Shown in pieces: positions 1 through 9,908 of a stretch of DNA of 64,000 bases. Location of the stretch: positions 62,001 to 126,000 of the forward strand of contig JAJXYO010000060.1 of NCBI GenBank assembly GCA_021780495.1, written 5' to 3'. The number at the start of each line of letters is the position of its first letter. The first letter of the stretch is position 1. The notes beneath the pieces were generated by a model, which was not told the origin of the DNA, ran no database searches, and saw nothing but the letters and a program-made list of their open reading frames with translations. Source of the stretch: Deltaproteobacteria bacterium. GTDB taxonomy: Bacteria > Desulfobacterota > Desulfuromonadia > Geobacterales > Pseudopelobacteraceae. Position numbers and translations under genes: made by a program.

Positions 1-1808
1 CGTAACGCCTCCCCCATCTCCGGCACACCATTGATTTTCGATATCTCGATCTGCATCTCCAGCATCCCGCGGCCGGCGTAAAAGCTCAGAAGGGTTTCCA
101 GGGCATCCAGAGCAGTTTGTTTATCCGTAGCCCCCAGAAACATCTTGTACAAATCGTTTGCCATCCGAATGGCATCAAAACTGACAGGCTTATCAAAACG
201 CTTTGCTATCCATGACGAAATATCTTCAATAGAGGCCCCGATAACATATAAATGCAACGGAAATATTGTTGGTGTTTTAAAGGCTTCATCTGAAACCATG
301 CCACTTAACACGAGGGTGTTAAAAGGCGTCATTGCGCAAGAAAAGAGTTTTTTTACGATTGAATCATAGATAGTAGAATGACATCCTACAAATATTACAT
401 GCCTTGGCAACCCCTTCAATTTAGCCCGTTCGTTCTCATAACGGGCTACTCCGATGATTTCATCTGACATTTTGCGGGCAAACCGGACAACGTCTTCGCA
501 TAAAGCAGGAATGGGCAATCCATGCCTATTGAGCCTTGATGGCAAGGTTTTCATGGATAAATCAAATATGAATGTCCCTGAATCATTGTATATTTCATCC
601 CTGCCTACCAGGCTACATAATTTAAAGGTAGTGTTCGCCTGCAACAATTCATCACAATACAAAATCCGCCCTGTATGCCCCAGTAAACACCTTAAATTTG
701 ACATAAAATTGAGCAGTTGTTCATTGCAACCGAAATATCCTATTTTCATACCAGGTGATAAATTTACAATTATATCGGCAAGATAGGGAAATACATGGCA
801 ATCGTTATAGAAGAGTCCCGTATCAAATGCATCTATTGTGGATTGGCCGGATATGGGTTTTTCCATTCCCGGCAAAATCTGCGAAAGTACGGTGGGCACC
901 CTAGATGTATGGCATTGATCAACCTTGAACTCTTCAATATCCTCTTCCGGCATTCCCCACGTGAGCGCCTGCTCCGGAATATAGGGTGTTGTAACATTGA
1001 CGAAATAATCGGCAAGGCTGTTTTCCGTAGATTTACCAGCCACATGATAAACAGTTTGTATGCGGGTATGATCGCAATGAAAAGCATGAAGGCGATCCAG
1101 TACTGTCGTCGTTTGGCCGTTTAGTAACCACATCCGCTTGCAGAGGTTACTGTCCACATGCCACCCAAGCACCATCTGTTCATGCATGCCGTGTATCAGA
1201 AATAATTGACTTCTCAGACAAAGCTGAAAATCCCCCGGTCCATCAAAGAGCAGTTCCTCGCTGGCTGTAATTATCTGGCTGATATGCAGACGCAAACCCC
1301 ACAGCCTGAAGGATGCGATGGTTCCGGCAGGATCCAGGCGGTCTGTTGATTCCCACAGAGATTCCGGCATCTCGAAGCGGGGCAGTTCGTAGAAGCCATC
1401 AGGCAGGTCTCGGAAGATCGAGGAGAGCGATTGCCCGTCCGTCAGCGGAGTGAACACCATGTCTGTGTTTGTGTTGAGTATCCAGCGATTGGCAGGATTG
1501 CTCCGACGAATAGCGATGTTTCTGCAGAGCGGTTCCAGCACCTTGAATGTGGAGCCATTCTTTCCGCGTTCGTATTGCTCTGGTCTCAGACGCAGGACGC
1601 GCAACAACTGCCTGGTTTTCGGAGTCAGGGTGTCGGCAATGGATTCCGGAAACGTGGGGATGTCATTCGGAGTATTACAGTCTACGAAGATTATTTCGTC
1701 GTCGGGATCATCAAGAAGACTGGCAATGCAGTTTAGGCTAATAGCCGCCCGCTTGGCCAGATTGTAACCATAAGAATCATTTCTTCCATAAACAATTACC
1801 GAAATCAT
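1..1808 (-). CDS. Glycosyltransferase-like protein, 3' end outside window
   Basis: An uninterrupted minus-strand frame starts with ATG at 1808 and runs off the window edge, giving at least 602 codons. The N-terminus (MISVIVYGRNDSYG, then DEIIFVDCNTPND about 35 residues on) has the beta-strand pattern of a GT-A family 2 glycosyltransferase, and NTNTDMVF near residue 120 sits where such enzymes carry a DxD-like metal site. The rest has no motif I recognise; a stretch around residue 400 (KIGYFGCNEQLLNF) could be a second Rossmann-like domain. It is the last visible gene of the minus-strand glycan cluster, 50 bp after the radical-SAM gene. The family call rests on the N-terminus only. Confidence 0.6.
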   Translation of the reverse strand, partial: MISVIVYGRNDSYGYNLAKRAAISLNCIASLLDDPDDEIIFVDCNTPNDIPTFPESIADTLTPKTRQLLRVLRLRPEQYERGKNGSTFKVLEPLCRNIAIRRSNPANRWILNTNTDMVFTPLTDGQSLSSIFRDLPDGFYELPRFEMPESLWESTDRLDPAGTIASFRLWGLRLHISQIITASEELLFDGPGDFQLCLRSQLFLIHGMHEQMVLGWHVDSNLCKRMWLLNGQTTTVLDRLHAFHCDHTRIQTVYHVAGKSTENSLADYFVNVTTPYIPEQALTWGMPEEDIEEFKVDQCHTSRVPTVLSQILPGMEKPISGQSTIDAFDTGLFYNDCHVFPYLADIIVNLSPGMKIGYFGCNEQLLNFMSNLRCLLGHTGRILYCDELLQANTTFKLCSLVGRDEIYNDSGTFIFDLSMKTLPSRLNRHGLPIPALCEDVVRFARKMSDEIIGVARYENERAKLKGLPRHVIFVGCHSTIYDSIVKKLFSCAMTPFNTLVLSGMVSDEAFKTPTIFPLHLYVIGASIEDISSWIAKRFDKPVSFDAIRMANDLYKMFLGATDKQTALDALETLLSFYAGRGMLEMQIEISKINGVPEMGEAL

Positions 1809-1858
1809 GTTGTCTCTTCATCTGTTAATGAATAGTATTTGTACGACATAGAGCCAGA

Positions 1859-2944
1859 TCATTTTGATTTCATGTGATTTAACTGCATGAATCTAACCAT
1901 ATTTCTGACATCGTTACCACTGGAGCCGCAAATTAGTAAGGTATTATAATCTAAGTTTGTGTGTTTACACATTAGTTCAATAGCTTTTATTCGACCAGGA
2001 TTGTATCTACACATCAATTCAATATATTTCAATCGCAGAACATCATAATCACGGTCTTTATTTTCTTTAGGATTAGTACGGATCGTGTGCCCGCAAAGTT
2101 TACGCCAGGAAGACCAATGCTCATGTGACAAAGTATTGAGCTCTTCCAGTAGCAGTCCGCAATCGCACCACTTCACCCGACAGGGCATGGGCATATCATA
2201 CGGTTCATCAAGTATGGATTTATCATTCTCGCATCTGTGCAGTTCACCGTCTTTACCGATGTACAATGATTGATAGCCCGCTAAACATGGGATGCCATAA
2301 AATTCACGGCAAATAATTTCAGAGCTAAGACGTGCATACCAATTCTGCGTGTCAAGACCCAAGAAGTCTCGTTCTGATGTTGTATAGCTTTGAGGGTAAA
2401 TATGGCCTTGATATTCTCCTGTAAACGCTACCAACGTAATCGGAATGCCATACTTCTTAAATCTGTTTTGATACTCGTCAACCTTATCAAGCCGACTTGG
2501 ATGGGCAACATAGATGCACCTTACATGAGCTCCCATCTTTTTGGCCGTAAGAAGATTTTGTATAAACAACTCCAGGTTTTGTTCACCCTGTGGGTGCAAC
2601 GCGGCACGTACAAGAACATTATGTGCGACTGGTTCAGGAAGCCAGCGTTCTGGAGGAATAGAATTATTAGTAGGAATAGAAACAGCGCCGTACGAAGCGG
2701 CCAAACTGATCAGTTCTTTAATCTGAGGATGTAATGTAGGTTCACTGGCACCACATTCAAACGAAGTTACGGTAAAACAGTCAATGCTTGCGTACATTGT
2801 GCGGAGTTGATCAAGCTTGAATAAATTTTGTTTTTCTATTTCATGGTGAGTAACACAATAATGACAGTTGTAATTGCAAGGCCCACGCAAAGCGATGACT
2901 ATTTCGACTCCGGTTGAATCAATATCATCATAAACTGTATCCAT
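1859..2944 (-). CDS. Radical SAM protein
   Basis: This 361-residue protein has the radical-SAM cluster motif CNYNCHYC near residue 23 (CxxxCxxC), which binds the 4Fe-4S cluster that cleaves S-adenosylmethionine. A strand ending ECGASEPTLHP near residue 66 corresponds to the GGEP-like SAM-binding strand. Further cysteines (CREF, CLAGYQSLYIGKDGELHRCEN, CDCGLL) in the second half resemble a SPASM/Twitch-type auxiliary cluster region with the YIGKDGELHRC pattern. The substrate cannot be told; the neighbours are glycosyltransferases and methyltransferases, so a sugar or glycan modification is a reasonable guess. A 146-bp gap separates it from the upstream methyltransferase gene, and the gene is visibly AT-richer than the nearby dehydrogenase gene. 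Confidence 0.8.
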   Translation of the reverse strand: MDTVYDDIDSTGVEIVIALRGPCNYNCHYCVTHHEIEKQNLFKLDQLRTMYASIDCFTVTSFECGASEPTLHPQIKELISLAASYGAVSIPTNNSIPPERWLPEPVAHNVLVRAALHPQGEQNLELFIQNLLTAKKMGAHVRCIYVAHPSRLDKVDEYQNRFKKYGIPITLVAFTGEYQGHIYPQSYTTSERDFLGLDTQNWYARLSSEIICREFYGIPCLAGYQSLYIGKDGELHRCENDKSILDEPYDMPMPCRVKWCDCGLLLEELNTLSHEHWSSWRKLCGHTIRTNPKENKDRDYDVLRLKYIELMCRYNPGRIKAIELMCKHTNLDYNTLLICGSSGNDVRNMVRFMQLNHMKSK

Positions 2945-3090
2945 ATGAACCTTTCAATGCTTTTTACATAAGAGACTGTTTTAGAAATGGAATACAAAAC
3001 GTCTCGCCGAGTTGTGCTCATTGGCCGGAGTATGTCAGTAATTTGTTGCTAAATAATAGCCGACATTATCTCCAACAACTCCATACGCGA

Positions 3091-4773
3091 TCATTTTTTC
3101 ACTCCCACAAGGATCATGCTGGGATAAACCCAGAACAAACGGCTAGTCTGTTCATTGATAAAATTCCATTCACGGGCAACTCCGGCCATAACCCCCCGGC
3201 AAGCCTCGAACGTCTGATAATCAGTTGGGCAGAAATCATGCCACATGACGATGCCACCAGTCTTTAGTACCTGAAGTGCCTTGCGGGTGTCACTTGCAAC
3301 GACCTCTTCCGTATGTCCTCCGTCAATCAATACAGTATCGAAAAAACCCTCCGGGTAATTACTGATGTCCCACTCCCTGCTGTCACAATAGATCTGGCAG
3401 ACTCGGTTTCCAAGATTTCGTTCGAGGTAGCTTTTGCCTATAAAACCGATGGAATCCGATGAATAGTTACCAGTCTCAGGCATTCCAATCTTGCGCGCCC
3501 ATGCATGGGCATCAGGGAGTTCATTATCGTAAAAACCGTATGAACCCTCTCCAAAAGGCATATTGATTGTCCATACCGTGGCATCGCATTCCTCAAGGCA
3601 AAAAGCAGTGCCTTTCCCCTGCCAGGTTCCGAACTCGAGATGACGGCTTGGACTGGCATTGCGGTAGATATAACGAAATATCGGCGCATCATCGATTTCC
3701 ATCTTCCATTGTGAGATTTTTTTTACCAAGGAAGACTTTGGATAATCGATTGGGATTGTGAAATTCAAGGCCGAGTGGAGATCAAAAACATGTATTGCAG
3801 GCAAATCAAATCCGTACTCGCGGACCGGGATAGTTGACTGTGCTCTGGCAATATTATCTTTGCTATCAATAACAAGTTTGTCTGAAATATTCACAAGCGG
3901 GTTGTTGAGAGAAATGGATACATTATCACTGCTTTTTTCTTCAATAAACAATGGATTAAGCCACGATTGGACACCATCTCCAAATGTTACTGGTCCAAAT
4001 ATGGTTTGAGTAGACGAACCTACAGAGTAATCGTAAATGTTTATCCATCCCATGCTGTTGAACAACGACCGTAAGTTGTCCTCAATGGTTTTTTCGTGCG
4101 TACCTATATGAATTCGCTTCACTTTAGCTGCTATTTCTATGACAGAAACTGCCACTACTTGATACTCCGCACCTTGTACATCCATATCGATTAAGTCTAC
4201 CGATTCACAATTTGACAGTATCGTTTCCAAGCTTACGCATGGAACCTTTTCCGCCTTTTGCTCGGGATAGCTAGGGTTAAAGAAATTTTCCGATTCAACA
4301 ATATTTTGACCGTAATGCTTTTCAGGTTCTCCGACAGAAAACCATACTTCACCATCTTCATGGCTTACCGCCTTGTTGATCATCATATGTGAGCTTGGAT
4401 CAATACCATTGTCCATAAGATGCTGAAGAAGCCATTGGAAATGTTGAGGCTCTGCTTCTACGCCAATTAACTGACAAGGAATATTTTTTATTTGTTTTAA
4501 GGCTATTGCCCCCCGTACCAACCATCTCCCATAACCTGCGCCTAGCTCTATCATTGTAAACGTTTTTTTTGAGGCAATAACTGCTTCAAGCAAATCGCAC
4601 CATTCAAAATATTCTTCATCGACCGGAGGAGGATATAGAAGAGTTATTGCCTGCGGCTCTACGCCATTCGGAGTATCAAAAAAATTGGTACGTGTCTTAA
4701 CTCCCAGAAAATCATAGTAATACGCCATTGGCGTAAATTTTGAAAACACGGGATGATGGCTATTAGAGCTCAT
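3091..4773 (-). CDS. Two-domain SAM methyltransferase (FkbM + Methyltransf_24 type)
   Basis: This 560-residue protein carries two methyltransferase domains in series. Residues about 90-260 look like the FkbM family: MIELGAGYGRW is motif I, IGVEAEP the acidic strand, and DLIDMDVQGAEYQVV the characteristic FkbM block. Residues about 360-560 form a second class I fold with HLEFGTWQGKGTAFC as the glycine-rich loop and DTVLIDGGHTEEVVASD followed by GGIVMWHDF, as in Methyltransf_24 and cephalosporin-hydroxylase-like proteins. FkbM enzymes O-methylate sugars and polyketides, so a role in capping or decorating a surface glycan fits the context. The ATG at 4773 follows AGAGG by about five bases. Whether both halves are catalytic is unknown. 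Confidence 0.75.
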   Translation of the reverse strand: MSSNSHHPVFSKFTPMAYYYDFLGVKTRTNFFDTPNGVEPQAITLLYPPPVDEEYFEWCDLLEAVIASKKTFTMIELGAGYGRWLVRGAIALKQIKNIPCQLIGVEAEPQHFQWLLQHLMDNGIDPSSHMMINKAVSHEDGEVWFSVGEPEKHYGQNIVESENFFNPSYPEQKAEKVPCVSLETILSNCESVDLIDMDVQGAEYQVVAVSVIEIAAKVKRIHIGTHEKTIEDNLRSLFNSMGWINIYDYSVGSSTQTIFGPVTFGDGVQSWLNPLFIEEKSSDNVSISLNNPLVNISDKLVIDSKDNIARAQSTIPVREYGFDLPAIHVFDLHSALNFTIPIDYPKSSLVKKISQWKMEIDDAPIFRYIYRNASPSRHLEFGTWQGKGTAFCLEECDATVWTINMPFGEGSYGFYDNELPDAHAWARKIGMPETGNYSSDSIGFIGKSYLERNLGNRVCQIYCDSREWDISNYPEGFFDTVLIDGGHTEEVVASDTRKALQVLKTGGIVMWHDFCPTDYQTFEACRGVMAGVAREWNFINEQTSRLFWVYPSMILVGVKK

Positions 4774-4800
4774 TTACACCTCTATTATTAATAAACCACG

Positions 4801-5655
4801 TTATGCCAAGCAGTTATCTTGTGTCTTCCGTACCGTCACGCACAGGTGCCAACCCCAACGCTGCTCCATCCAGCGAAAGAGCGCCTGCGGCAGGTAGCGG
4901 AAGTACCAGACCTTCTTGAACTGATAATTACGGTATTCAGGAATGCTATAGGGGAAGATGTGGTCTATTTTTGTATCGATGATCTCGAAGCCTTTCAGAA
5001 ACTCCTTGATCGTCTGGGTGGTGTAGGAATAGGTGACCGGACAGCCGGTTTCGGCCTCTGAATATCGGGCAATCAACTCATCCAGGGTCTCCCCCTGCTT
5101 TTTGCCGTATTTCAGCTGCATCCAGAAGACCTTCCACGATGTACGATAATAGACCATGATCTTGAAGATGCTGTCCTTGTCGATATACTTGTGGATCTGC
5201 TCGATTACCCGTTCAGGGTGCGGGGTATGGTGAATGACACCGAACGAATAGACCAGGTCATAGCGCTCGACCGGGACGTAGTCGCTCAACTGTTCGGCAT
5301 TGGCCTGATAAAAGGTAATGTTGTCCAGTCCGAAAACCTCGGCCCGCTTCTTTGCCAGCGCAAGGGACTCGGTCGAAAGATCTACGGCGGTCACCTGGGC
5401 TCCGGCCCGGGCAAAGTTGATGGTATCGGTGCCGATACCACAGCCGATCTCCAGAACCTTTTTCCCCTTCCATTTTTCGAACTCGGCAAAGAGCGGTATG
5501 TGCGGCTCAACAAAATATTTGCGCGCCTCGACTTCATCGAAGTATTGCCTGGTACCCACCGGACTTTGTGAATGTCGGATGTTGCAGGGGCGGGCGTTCC
5601 AGTAACTCTGGACCTTTTCGAGCTCAATGTTGTTGAAGGGGTTGGTGGTGCTCAT
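4801..5655 (-). CDS. Class I SAM-dependent methyltransferase
   Basis: This is a 284-residue class I methyltransferase. [16 protein letters not shown] near residue 70 is motif I, VTAVDLS the acidic-residue strand that contacts the ribose of SAM, and [16 protein letters not shown] the post-motif region typical of Methyltransf_11/25 proteins. The start overlaps the end of the upstream nucleotide-sugar dehydrogenase gene by four bases (ATGA), so the two are very likely co-translated. The C-terminal 110 residues, rich in aromatics ([23 protein letters not shown]), look like an acceptor-binding extension. A sugar or glycolipid acceptor is inferred from position only. Confidence 0.8.
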   Translation of the reverse strand: MSTTNPFNNIELEKVQSYWNARPCNIRHSQSPVGTRQYFDEVEARKYFVEPHIPLFAEFEKWKGKKVLEIGCGIGTDTINFARAGAQVTAVDLSTESLALAKKRAEVFGLDNITFYQANAEQLSDYVPVERYDLVYSFGVIHHTPHPERVIEQIHKYIDKDSIFKIMVYYRTSWKVFWMQLKYGKKQGETLDELIARYSEAETGCPVTYSYTTQTIKEFLKGFEIIDTKIDHIFPYSIPEYRNYQFKKVWYFRYLPQALFRWMEQRWGWHLCVTVRKTQDNCLA

Positions 5656-6986
5656 AAGACTGTATCCTTTGCAGAGATGCCGACGCCGACAGGAATGTAG
5701 GTAAAGGCAGACATATCATTGTTCATTGCGGTACGCCAGCTGTCGAGAATGAGCGAACCGGGTGCTGCGAGCATGGCAACGCGTTCCCAGTCGAGATCGC
5801 GGTACCGGGGCCAGTCAGTCAGCAGGGCGATTGCCGCTGCACCTGTCAGGCATTCATACGGATCAACACAGCATACCACATCGTTTCCAAGCAGGTCGCA
5901 AGCCGCATCAAGCGCTTTTGGGTCGTGCAATGCCACCTGATAGCCGGCAGCTACGAGCATCTTCGCCAGCATAATGGAATGTGATTCCTCGATGATGTGG
6001 GTGTCAGCCTTGTAGGAAAGTCCCAACAGGGCCACCTTTGCCGGTGGCGCGCAGTGCCTCGCTATCCTGCTGAAAAGCCGTTCAGGTATGCTGTTGTTGA
6101 CCGCAACGACCGCCTTGCCCAACAGCGCTTCGCTACCGAACTCTTCGGCAAAGGCCTGAAAGGCGAGGTTGTCGCGGGGGAAACAGGGGCCGCCGAAGCC
6201 GAGCCCCCCTTTGAGACACTTGCTCCCCACGCGGCTGTCGGCGCCGATGGCGGCGGTGATGACATCTACGTCGGCACCCGGCACCTGCTCGCAGATGGCA
6301 GCCAGTCCATTGGCATAGCTGATCTTCATGGTGACATAGCAGTTGAGGCTGATCTTGGTGATCTCGGCGTTGACCAGCGACATGACGGCCATGGTCGGTC
6401 TTGTCTTGCAGGTGGAAGTATAGAGTTCGCTCACGGCAGAGCCGGACCGCTCGTCCGAAGCGCCGATCAGCACCATGTCAGGGTTGAGAAAGTTGCGGAT
6501 CACCGAACCGAGGGCGATGAATTCGGGGTTGTAGACCAGGCCGAAGCCGGTTCCACACCGCTTGCCGGTGGCCTTCTCCAGCAACGGCGTGAAGACGGTG
6601 TCGCAGGAACCCGGCATGACGGTGGAGACAACGTCGACAATGTGGAAGCTGCTTTTAGACTTCAGCGCCGGTGCCAATCCCTCCAGCACCTTGACCAGAT
6701 AGTCGTTGGTAAAGCGGCCATCGGGGAGGCTGGGGGTGGGAACGATGATCAGGGTGATATCCGAGGACTGCAGGGCGGCCTCATAGCTGTCAACGATATG
6801 CAAACGTTCCCAAGCCGATTCCAGCAGTTCCGTCAGACCGGTCTCCTCTATCGGGTTTCGCCGCGACTTCAGTTCACTCCTGAAATGATCATTAAGATCG
6901 AAACCATAGACCGTATGCCCTGTTGAGGCGAAGCAGGCCGCCGTACAAAGCCCCAGCTTGCCGAGACCGATGACAGAGATGTTCAT
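5652..6986 (-). CDS. Nucleotide-sugar (UDP-glucose/GDP-mannose family) dehydrogenase
   Basis: This 444-residue NAD-dependent dehydrogenase oxidises the C6 hydroxyl of a nucleotide sugar to a carboxylate in two steps. The Rossmann motif GLGKLG is at the N-terminus. The central domain has [18 protein letters not shown] and the GGPCFPRDN motif (about residue 262) with the catalytic cysteine, and the C-terminal UDP-binding domain begins near [12 protein letters not shown] with the conserved lysine. Its length matches UDP-glucose 6-dehydrogenase and the related ManNAc enzymes; the sequence alone does not settle the substrate. It would supply an acidic sugar to the surrounding glycosyltransferases. 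The gene is GC-richer than the radical-SAM genes on both sides, suggesting a mosaic cluster. The ATG follows AAGGG by six bases. Confidence 0.88.
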   Translation of the reverse strand: MNISVIGLGKLGLCTAACFASTGHTVYGFDLNDHFRSELKSRRNPIEETGLTELLESAWERLHIVDSYEAALQSSDITLIIVPTPSLPDGRFTNDYLVKVLEGLAPALKSKSSFHIVDVVSTVMPGSCDTVFTPLLEKATGKRCGTGFGLVYNPEFIALGSVIRNFLNPDMVLIGASDERSGSAVSELYTSTCKTRPTMAVMSLVNAEITKISLNCYVTMKISYANGLAAICEQVPGADVDVITAAIGADSRVGSKCLKGGLGFGGPCFPRDNLAFQAFAEEFGSEALLGKAVVAVNNSIPERLFSRIARHCAPPAKVALLGLSYKADTHIIEESHSIMLAKMLVAAGYQVALHDPKALDAACDLLGNDVVCCVDPYECLTGAAAIALLTDWPRYRDLDWERVAMLAAPGSLILDSWRTAMNNDMSAFTYIPVGVGISAKDTVL

Positions 6987-7002
6987 GTGTTCCCTTATAA
7001 AG

Positions 7003-8199
7003 TCAGATAAATTTGTAGGTCATGCTGTCGTTGAGAATGACCTGCTCGTAGATCTCGTTATGCGGCTGATAGGTACAGCGAGGACACTCGCCGCGAATCT
7101 TGATCCTGTCGTGAATCTTCCAATGCCCCTCGCTGCCCCACAGGCTGTTGATCAGGTTGACATCCTCCAGATTACTGCCCAGCTCCAGCTTGGCATCGCC
7201 CCGCCGGTCACAGCAGAGTCCCAGTGTAAAGGCGTCTTTAGAAACATCTTTTCCGGCCGGCGGCATGATGACGGCGGTCATGAAGACTGCATAGCACTTT
7301 TGAAAATGATTCGAGGCATCAAACTGTGAGTTGAATTTATGGGTAATGCCATAGACGTTGAAGGTGTCGTCATCCAATTCAAGCGTCTTCGCAATCTGTT
7401 CGTTGAAAAGTTTGATCTCCTCCTGGTCGAACTGAATCGAGGTGGTGGGATTACCCACATTGTCCCAGGTCGTCCCGGCAGGGCGGAAGTGGATGTTCTT
7501 GCAGCCGATCTCCTTCGCCAGTTTAGCCGCCTGGTAGATCTCTTCGATATTATCCTTGTACAGAAGATACTTGTAGCTGACACCATAGGCGGGGTGCTTG
7601 GCGCCCAGTCGATGGTTGTGACGCCGGGAGTAATCCACCAACGTCGATATGTTTTCTATGATGGTATCAAAGGTGTTCAGTTCGGGCTTTAGCATCTTGA
7701 GCTTGTTGAGTGTTTTTGAGGTGCCGGCATCCACTGAAACCCCCACCCAGGTGCAGTGCGACAGACTGTCCATTACCGGGTAAATCAGGCTGCCGTTCGT
7801 AACAACGCCGACTTCAATGTTGTTGGCAATTACCCGGTCGATGAAGGGTGCCGTAGCCGGATTGAGCAGCGGTTCCCCACCGCCGGCCACGCAGATAGCC
7901 TCCACCCCCGGTTTCCAGATGCCATTCCCTTCTCCCCAGCGGGGCAGAAAATCGGCAATCTGTATCAGAGCCTGTTCGGAGAGGCTGCCTTTGCGATGCG
8001 TGCGCACAAAAGCGGCGTTGCACCAGGCACAGCCGAAATTGCAGGCGTTGGTAGGATCGACGGTTATCAGCACCGGTGGTGGAATCGGCTTGCCTCTTTT
8101 TATCTGTCGCCAGCGGTGGACATGGGACAGGAGTTTGTAACTGTTAAAGGGATTCCAGCGTTTGTTGGGCGACCATTCCTGGGGTGTATTGTTACTCAT
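7003..8199 (-). CDS. Radical SAM protein with C-terminal cysteine pair
   Basis: This 398-residue radical-SAM enzyme has the cluster motif CNFGCAWC near residue 53, introduced by TVDPTNACNFG, and the GGGEP-type strand (VAGGGEPLLNP) near residue 112 that binds the SAM amino group. The C-terminus holds CCDRRGD and CPRC, candidates for an auxiliary Fe-S site, though a full SPASM pattern is not seen. The target is unknown. It lies 16 bp upstream of the nucleotide-sugar dehydrogenase gene and 16 bp downstream of the GT9/radical-SAM fusion gene, so the three are probably on one transcript. Confidence 0.82.
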   Translation of the reverse strand: MSNNTPQEWSPNKRWNPFNSYKLLSHVHRWRQIKRGKPIPPPVLITVDPTNACNFGCAWCNAAFVRTHRKGSLSEQALIQIADFLPRWGEGNGIWKPGVEAICVAGGGEPLLNPATAPFIDRVIANNIEVGVVTNGSLIYPVMDSLSHCTWVGVSVDAGTSKTLNKLKMLKPELNTFDTIIENISTLVDYSRRHNHRLGAKHPAYGVSYKYLLYKDNIEEIYQAAKLAKEIGCKNIHFRPAGTTWDNVGNPTTSIQFDQEEIKLFNEQIAKTLELDDDTFNVYGITHKFNSQFDASNHFQKCYAVFMTAVIMPPAGKDVSKDAFTLGLCCDRRGDAKLELGSNLEDVNLINSLWGSEGHWKIHDRIKIRGECPRCTYQPHNEIYEQVILNDSMTYKFI

Positions 8200-8215
8200 A
8201 GTCTTTCTCTCTCAT

Positions 8216-9856
8216 TCAGTGATTTAAACAAGTACGACAGATTGGAAGCGGAAGAAATCCTAACATCAACATATTTCGGACCCGGCGGTAATGTTTGCCT
8301 TCCCATATCTCCCTAACACTTTTCGATGCAATATTGCCATACGTATGTAATGCTTGGTAATCATTGCAACATAAGGTGGCATAACCGCGATAGTCAAAGG
8401 TAAGATTTTTATAACCTGCGAAACAAGACTGCATCCTAGGATACAGCTCAGGAGCGTAACTCTCAACTTCAATCAAGCCACCTCTATTGAACTTGTTCTG
8501 TACAAGCATTCTGTTTATGGTGATCGGTAGTTCTTCAGATAGTTCTTTTTGAAGCCGCATAAGTGTATCAGACAGAGCCTGAGGCTGTTCTTGAGTATGT
8601 TGTGAAATATTATAATGGTCGACTCCGGACTCTCGCAGAGAAAGATATCGTTCATACGTCAAAAAATCTCCATTGGTAAAGAGTTCAATACAGGCATGCG
8701 GAAACTTCTTTTTTGCGTAACGAATAAATGTTTCAAACCGCTTGTCCAGTAATGGCTCTCCATAAAGACTTGGCGTTATGGTGCCGTTATACGTGGGGAC
8801 ATAATCATAAAGTGAGTCAATTATCCGGTAAAACATTTCTTCAGGCATATATGCAGGTGGTTTGGCTTTATCAGTAGAATGAGGACAATAGGGGCACTTC
8901 AAATTACATACCGTTGTCGTCTCAATACTTACTGTAGAAAACATAGCCAAATCGACATCTAATAGTTGTGGCAGTTGATTTATTTCCTCAATGACGATCG
9001 AAGGATTTGGTAGTGCAATCGGCAGTTCAGGTTTTATTCCTTCTGTTGAAAAAGCCTTGAATACAATATCTTCTGGCTGGAAGAATCTAAATAAGGATAT
9101 ATTGCGGACGACTTCATTCCAGTCTCCAGAAGGAGGTTGCTGAAAAACTGTAACATTTGGAAATTCTTTCCAGGAATCAACCTTTTTCTTCGACACATTA
9201 TTGGGGATTAACAGCCAGACAGGTTTTCCCATGGAAATTGCAAGATGGGCAGCATCATTTTCCAAACATATAATTATATCCAATGATGCCAGTAAGGCGG
9301 CCAAATCTCGGTAGTCATGCACCAAGCCGGCAGTATCATTAAAATGTGAATAAGGAGGTTTTTGGACAGGTTGATTAGGGTCTGCCGGAATAAAATGGAA
9401 TTGAGTGTTATGAAGCTGAGTTAAAGTGATGTTCTGGGATATCATCGTACTGTCTATTTTTTTGCTCGCCGAACTACCATAAAGCGCTAACCCAATGTTG
9501 ATCATACCGGAATTTTCTAAGTCTATTTTTAATGTTAACAACGTATCCGTTGGAGGATGCAGGTAAACGAGTGGAACCCAATGACGATAATTTATAAACA
9601 GCAAAGGAAGCTTTGCAAGATCCAGTTCTATATCATGCTGAAAGGGGGGGGAGGTGTTTGACAAAAACACCTTTACATTGGGAAATGCCGATCGAATGAG
9701 TTCTACAAGACCATTATCATCAAAAAGCATGAGTGCCACATCAGAAGCGACTCCCGAAATAATCGGGATGAAACGGGCACAGCTAATCACTTCAGATACG
9801 TCATCCGATGTACGAAGTAGTATCTTTTTACCGCGGTAAATCTCAATACTCGGCAT
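8216..9856 (-). CDS. GT9-like glycosyltransferase fused to radical SAM/SPASM domain
   Basis: This 546-residue protein joins two unrelated parts. Residues 1-250 resemble the C-terminal half of a family 9 (heptosyltransferase-like) glycosyltransferase, with FIPADPNQP and then CLENDAAHLAISMGKPVW, the block where GT9 enzymes bind the nucleotide sugar. Residues about 310-546 are a radical-SAM domain with CNLKCPYC near residue 325, SLYGEPLL as the SAM-binding strand, and a SPASM-like tail (CFAGYKN, CCNDYQ, the GNI..KSVREIW block, CRTC). The ATG at 9856 is preferred over the in-frame TTG at 9868, since GGAG lies at suitable spacing. The fusion suggests that the radical chemistry acts on a sugar, sugar-nucleotide or glycoprotein; this is inference. 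Confidence 0.75.
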   Translation of the reverse strand: MPSIEIYRGKKILLRTSDDVSEVISCARFIPIISGVASDVALMLFDDNGLVELIRSAFPNVKVFLSNTSPPFQHDIELDLAKLPLLFINYRHWVPLVYLHPPTDTLLTLKIDLENSGMINIGLALYGSSASKKIDSTMISQNITLTQLHNTQFHFIPADPNQPVQKPPYSHFNDTAGLVHDYRDLAALLASLDIIICLENDAAHLAISMGKPVWLLIPNNVSKKKVDSWKEFPNVTVFQQPPSGDWNEVVRNISLFRFFQPEDIVFKAFSTEGIKPELPIALPNPSIVIEEINQLPQLLDVDLAMFSTVSIETTTVCNLKCPYCPHSTDKAKPPAYMPEEMFYRIIDSLYDYVPTYNGTITPSLYGEPLLDKRFETFIRYAKKKFPHACIELFTNGDFLTYERYLSLRESGVDHYNISQHTQEQPQALSDTLMRLQKELSEELPITINRMLVQNKFNRGGLIEVESYAPELYPRMQSCFAGYKNLTFDYRGYATLCCNDYQALHTYGNIASKSVREIWEGKHYRRVRNMLMLGFLPLPICRTCLNH

Positions 9857-9908
9857 CAATATCTCCAATTATGCACAAGCAACTCGTGTTTCAACCGATC
9901 TGCAGTCA

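Noticed and set aside
5997-6926. 309-codon plus-strand frame
   Set aside because: Lies entirely antisense to the nucleotide-sugar dehydrogenase gene, whose motifs are clear; composition is that of a GC-rich shadow.
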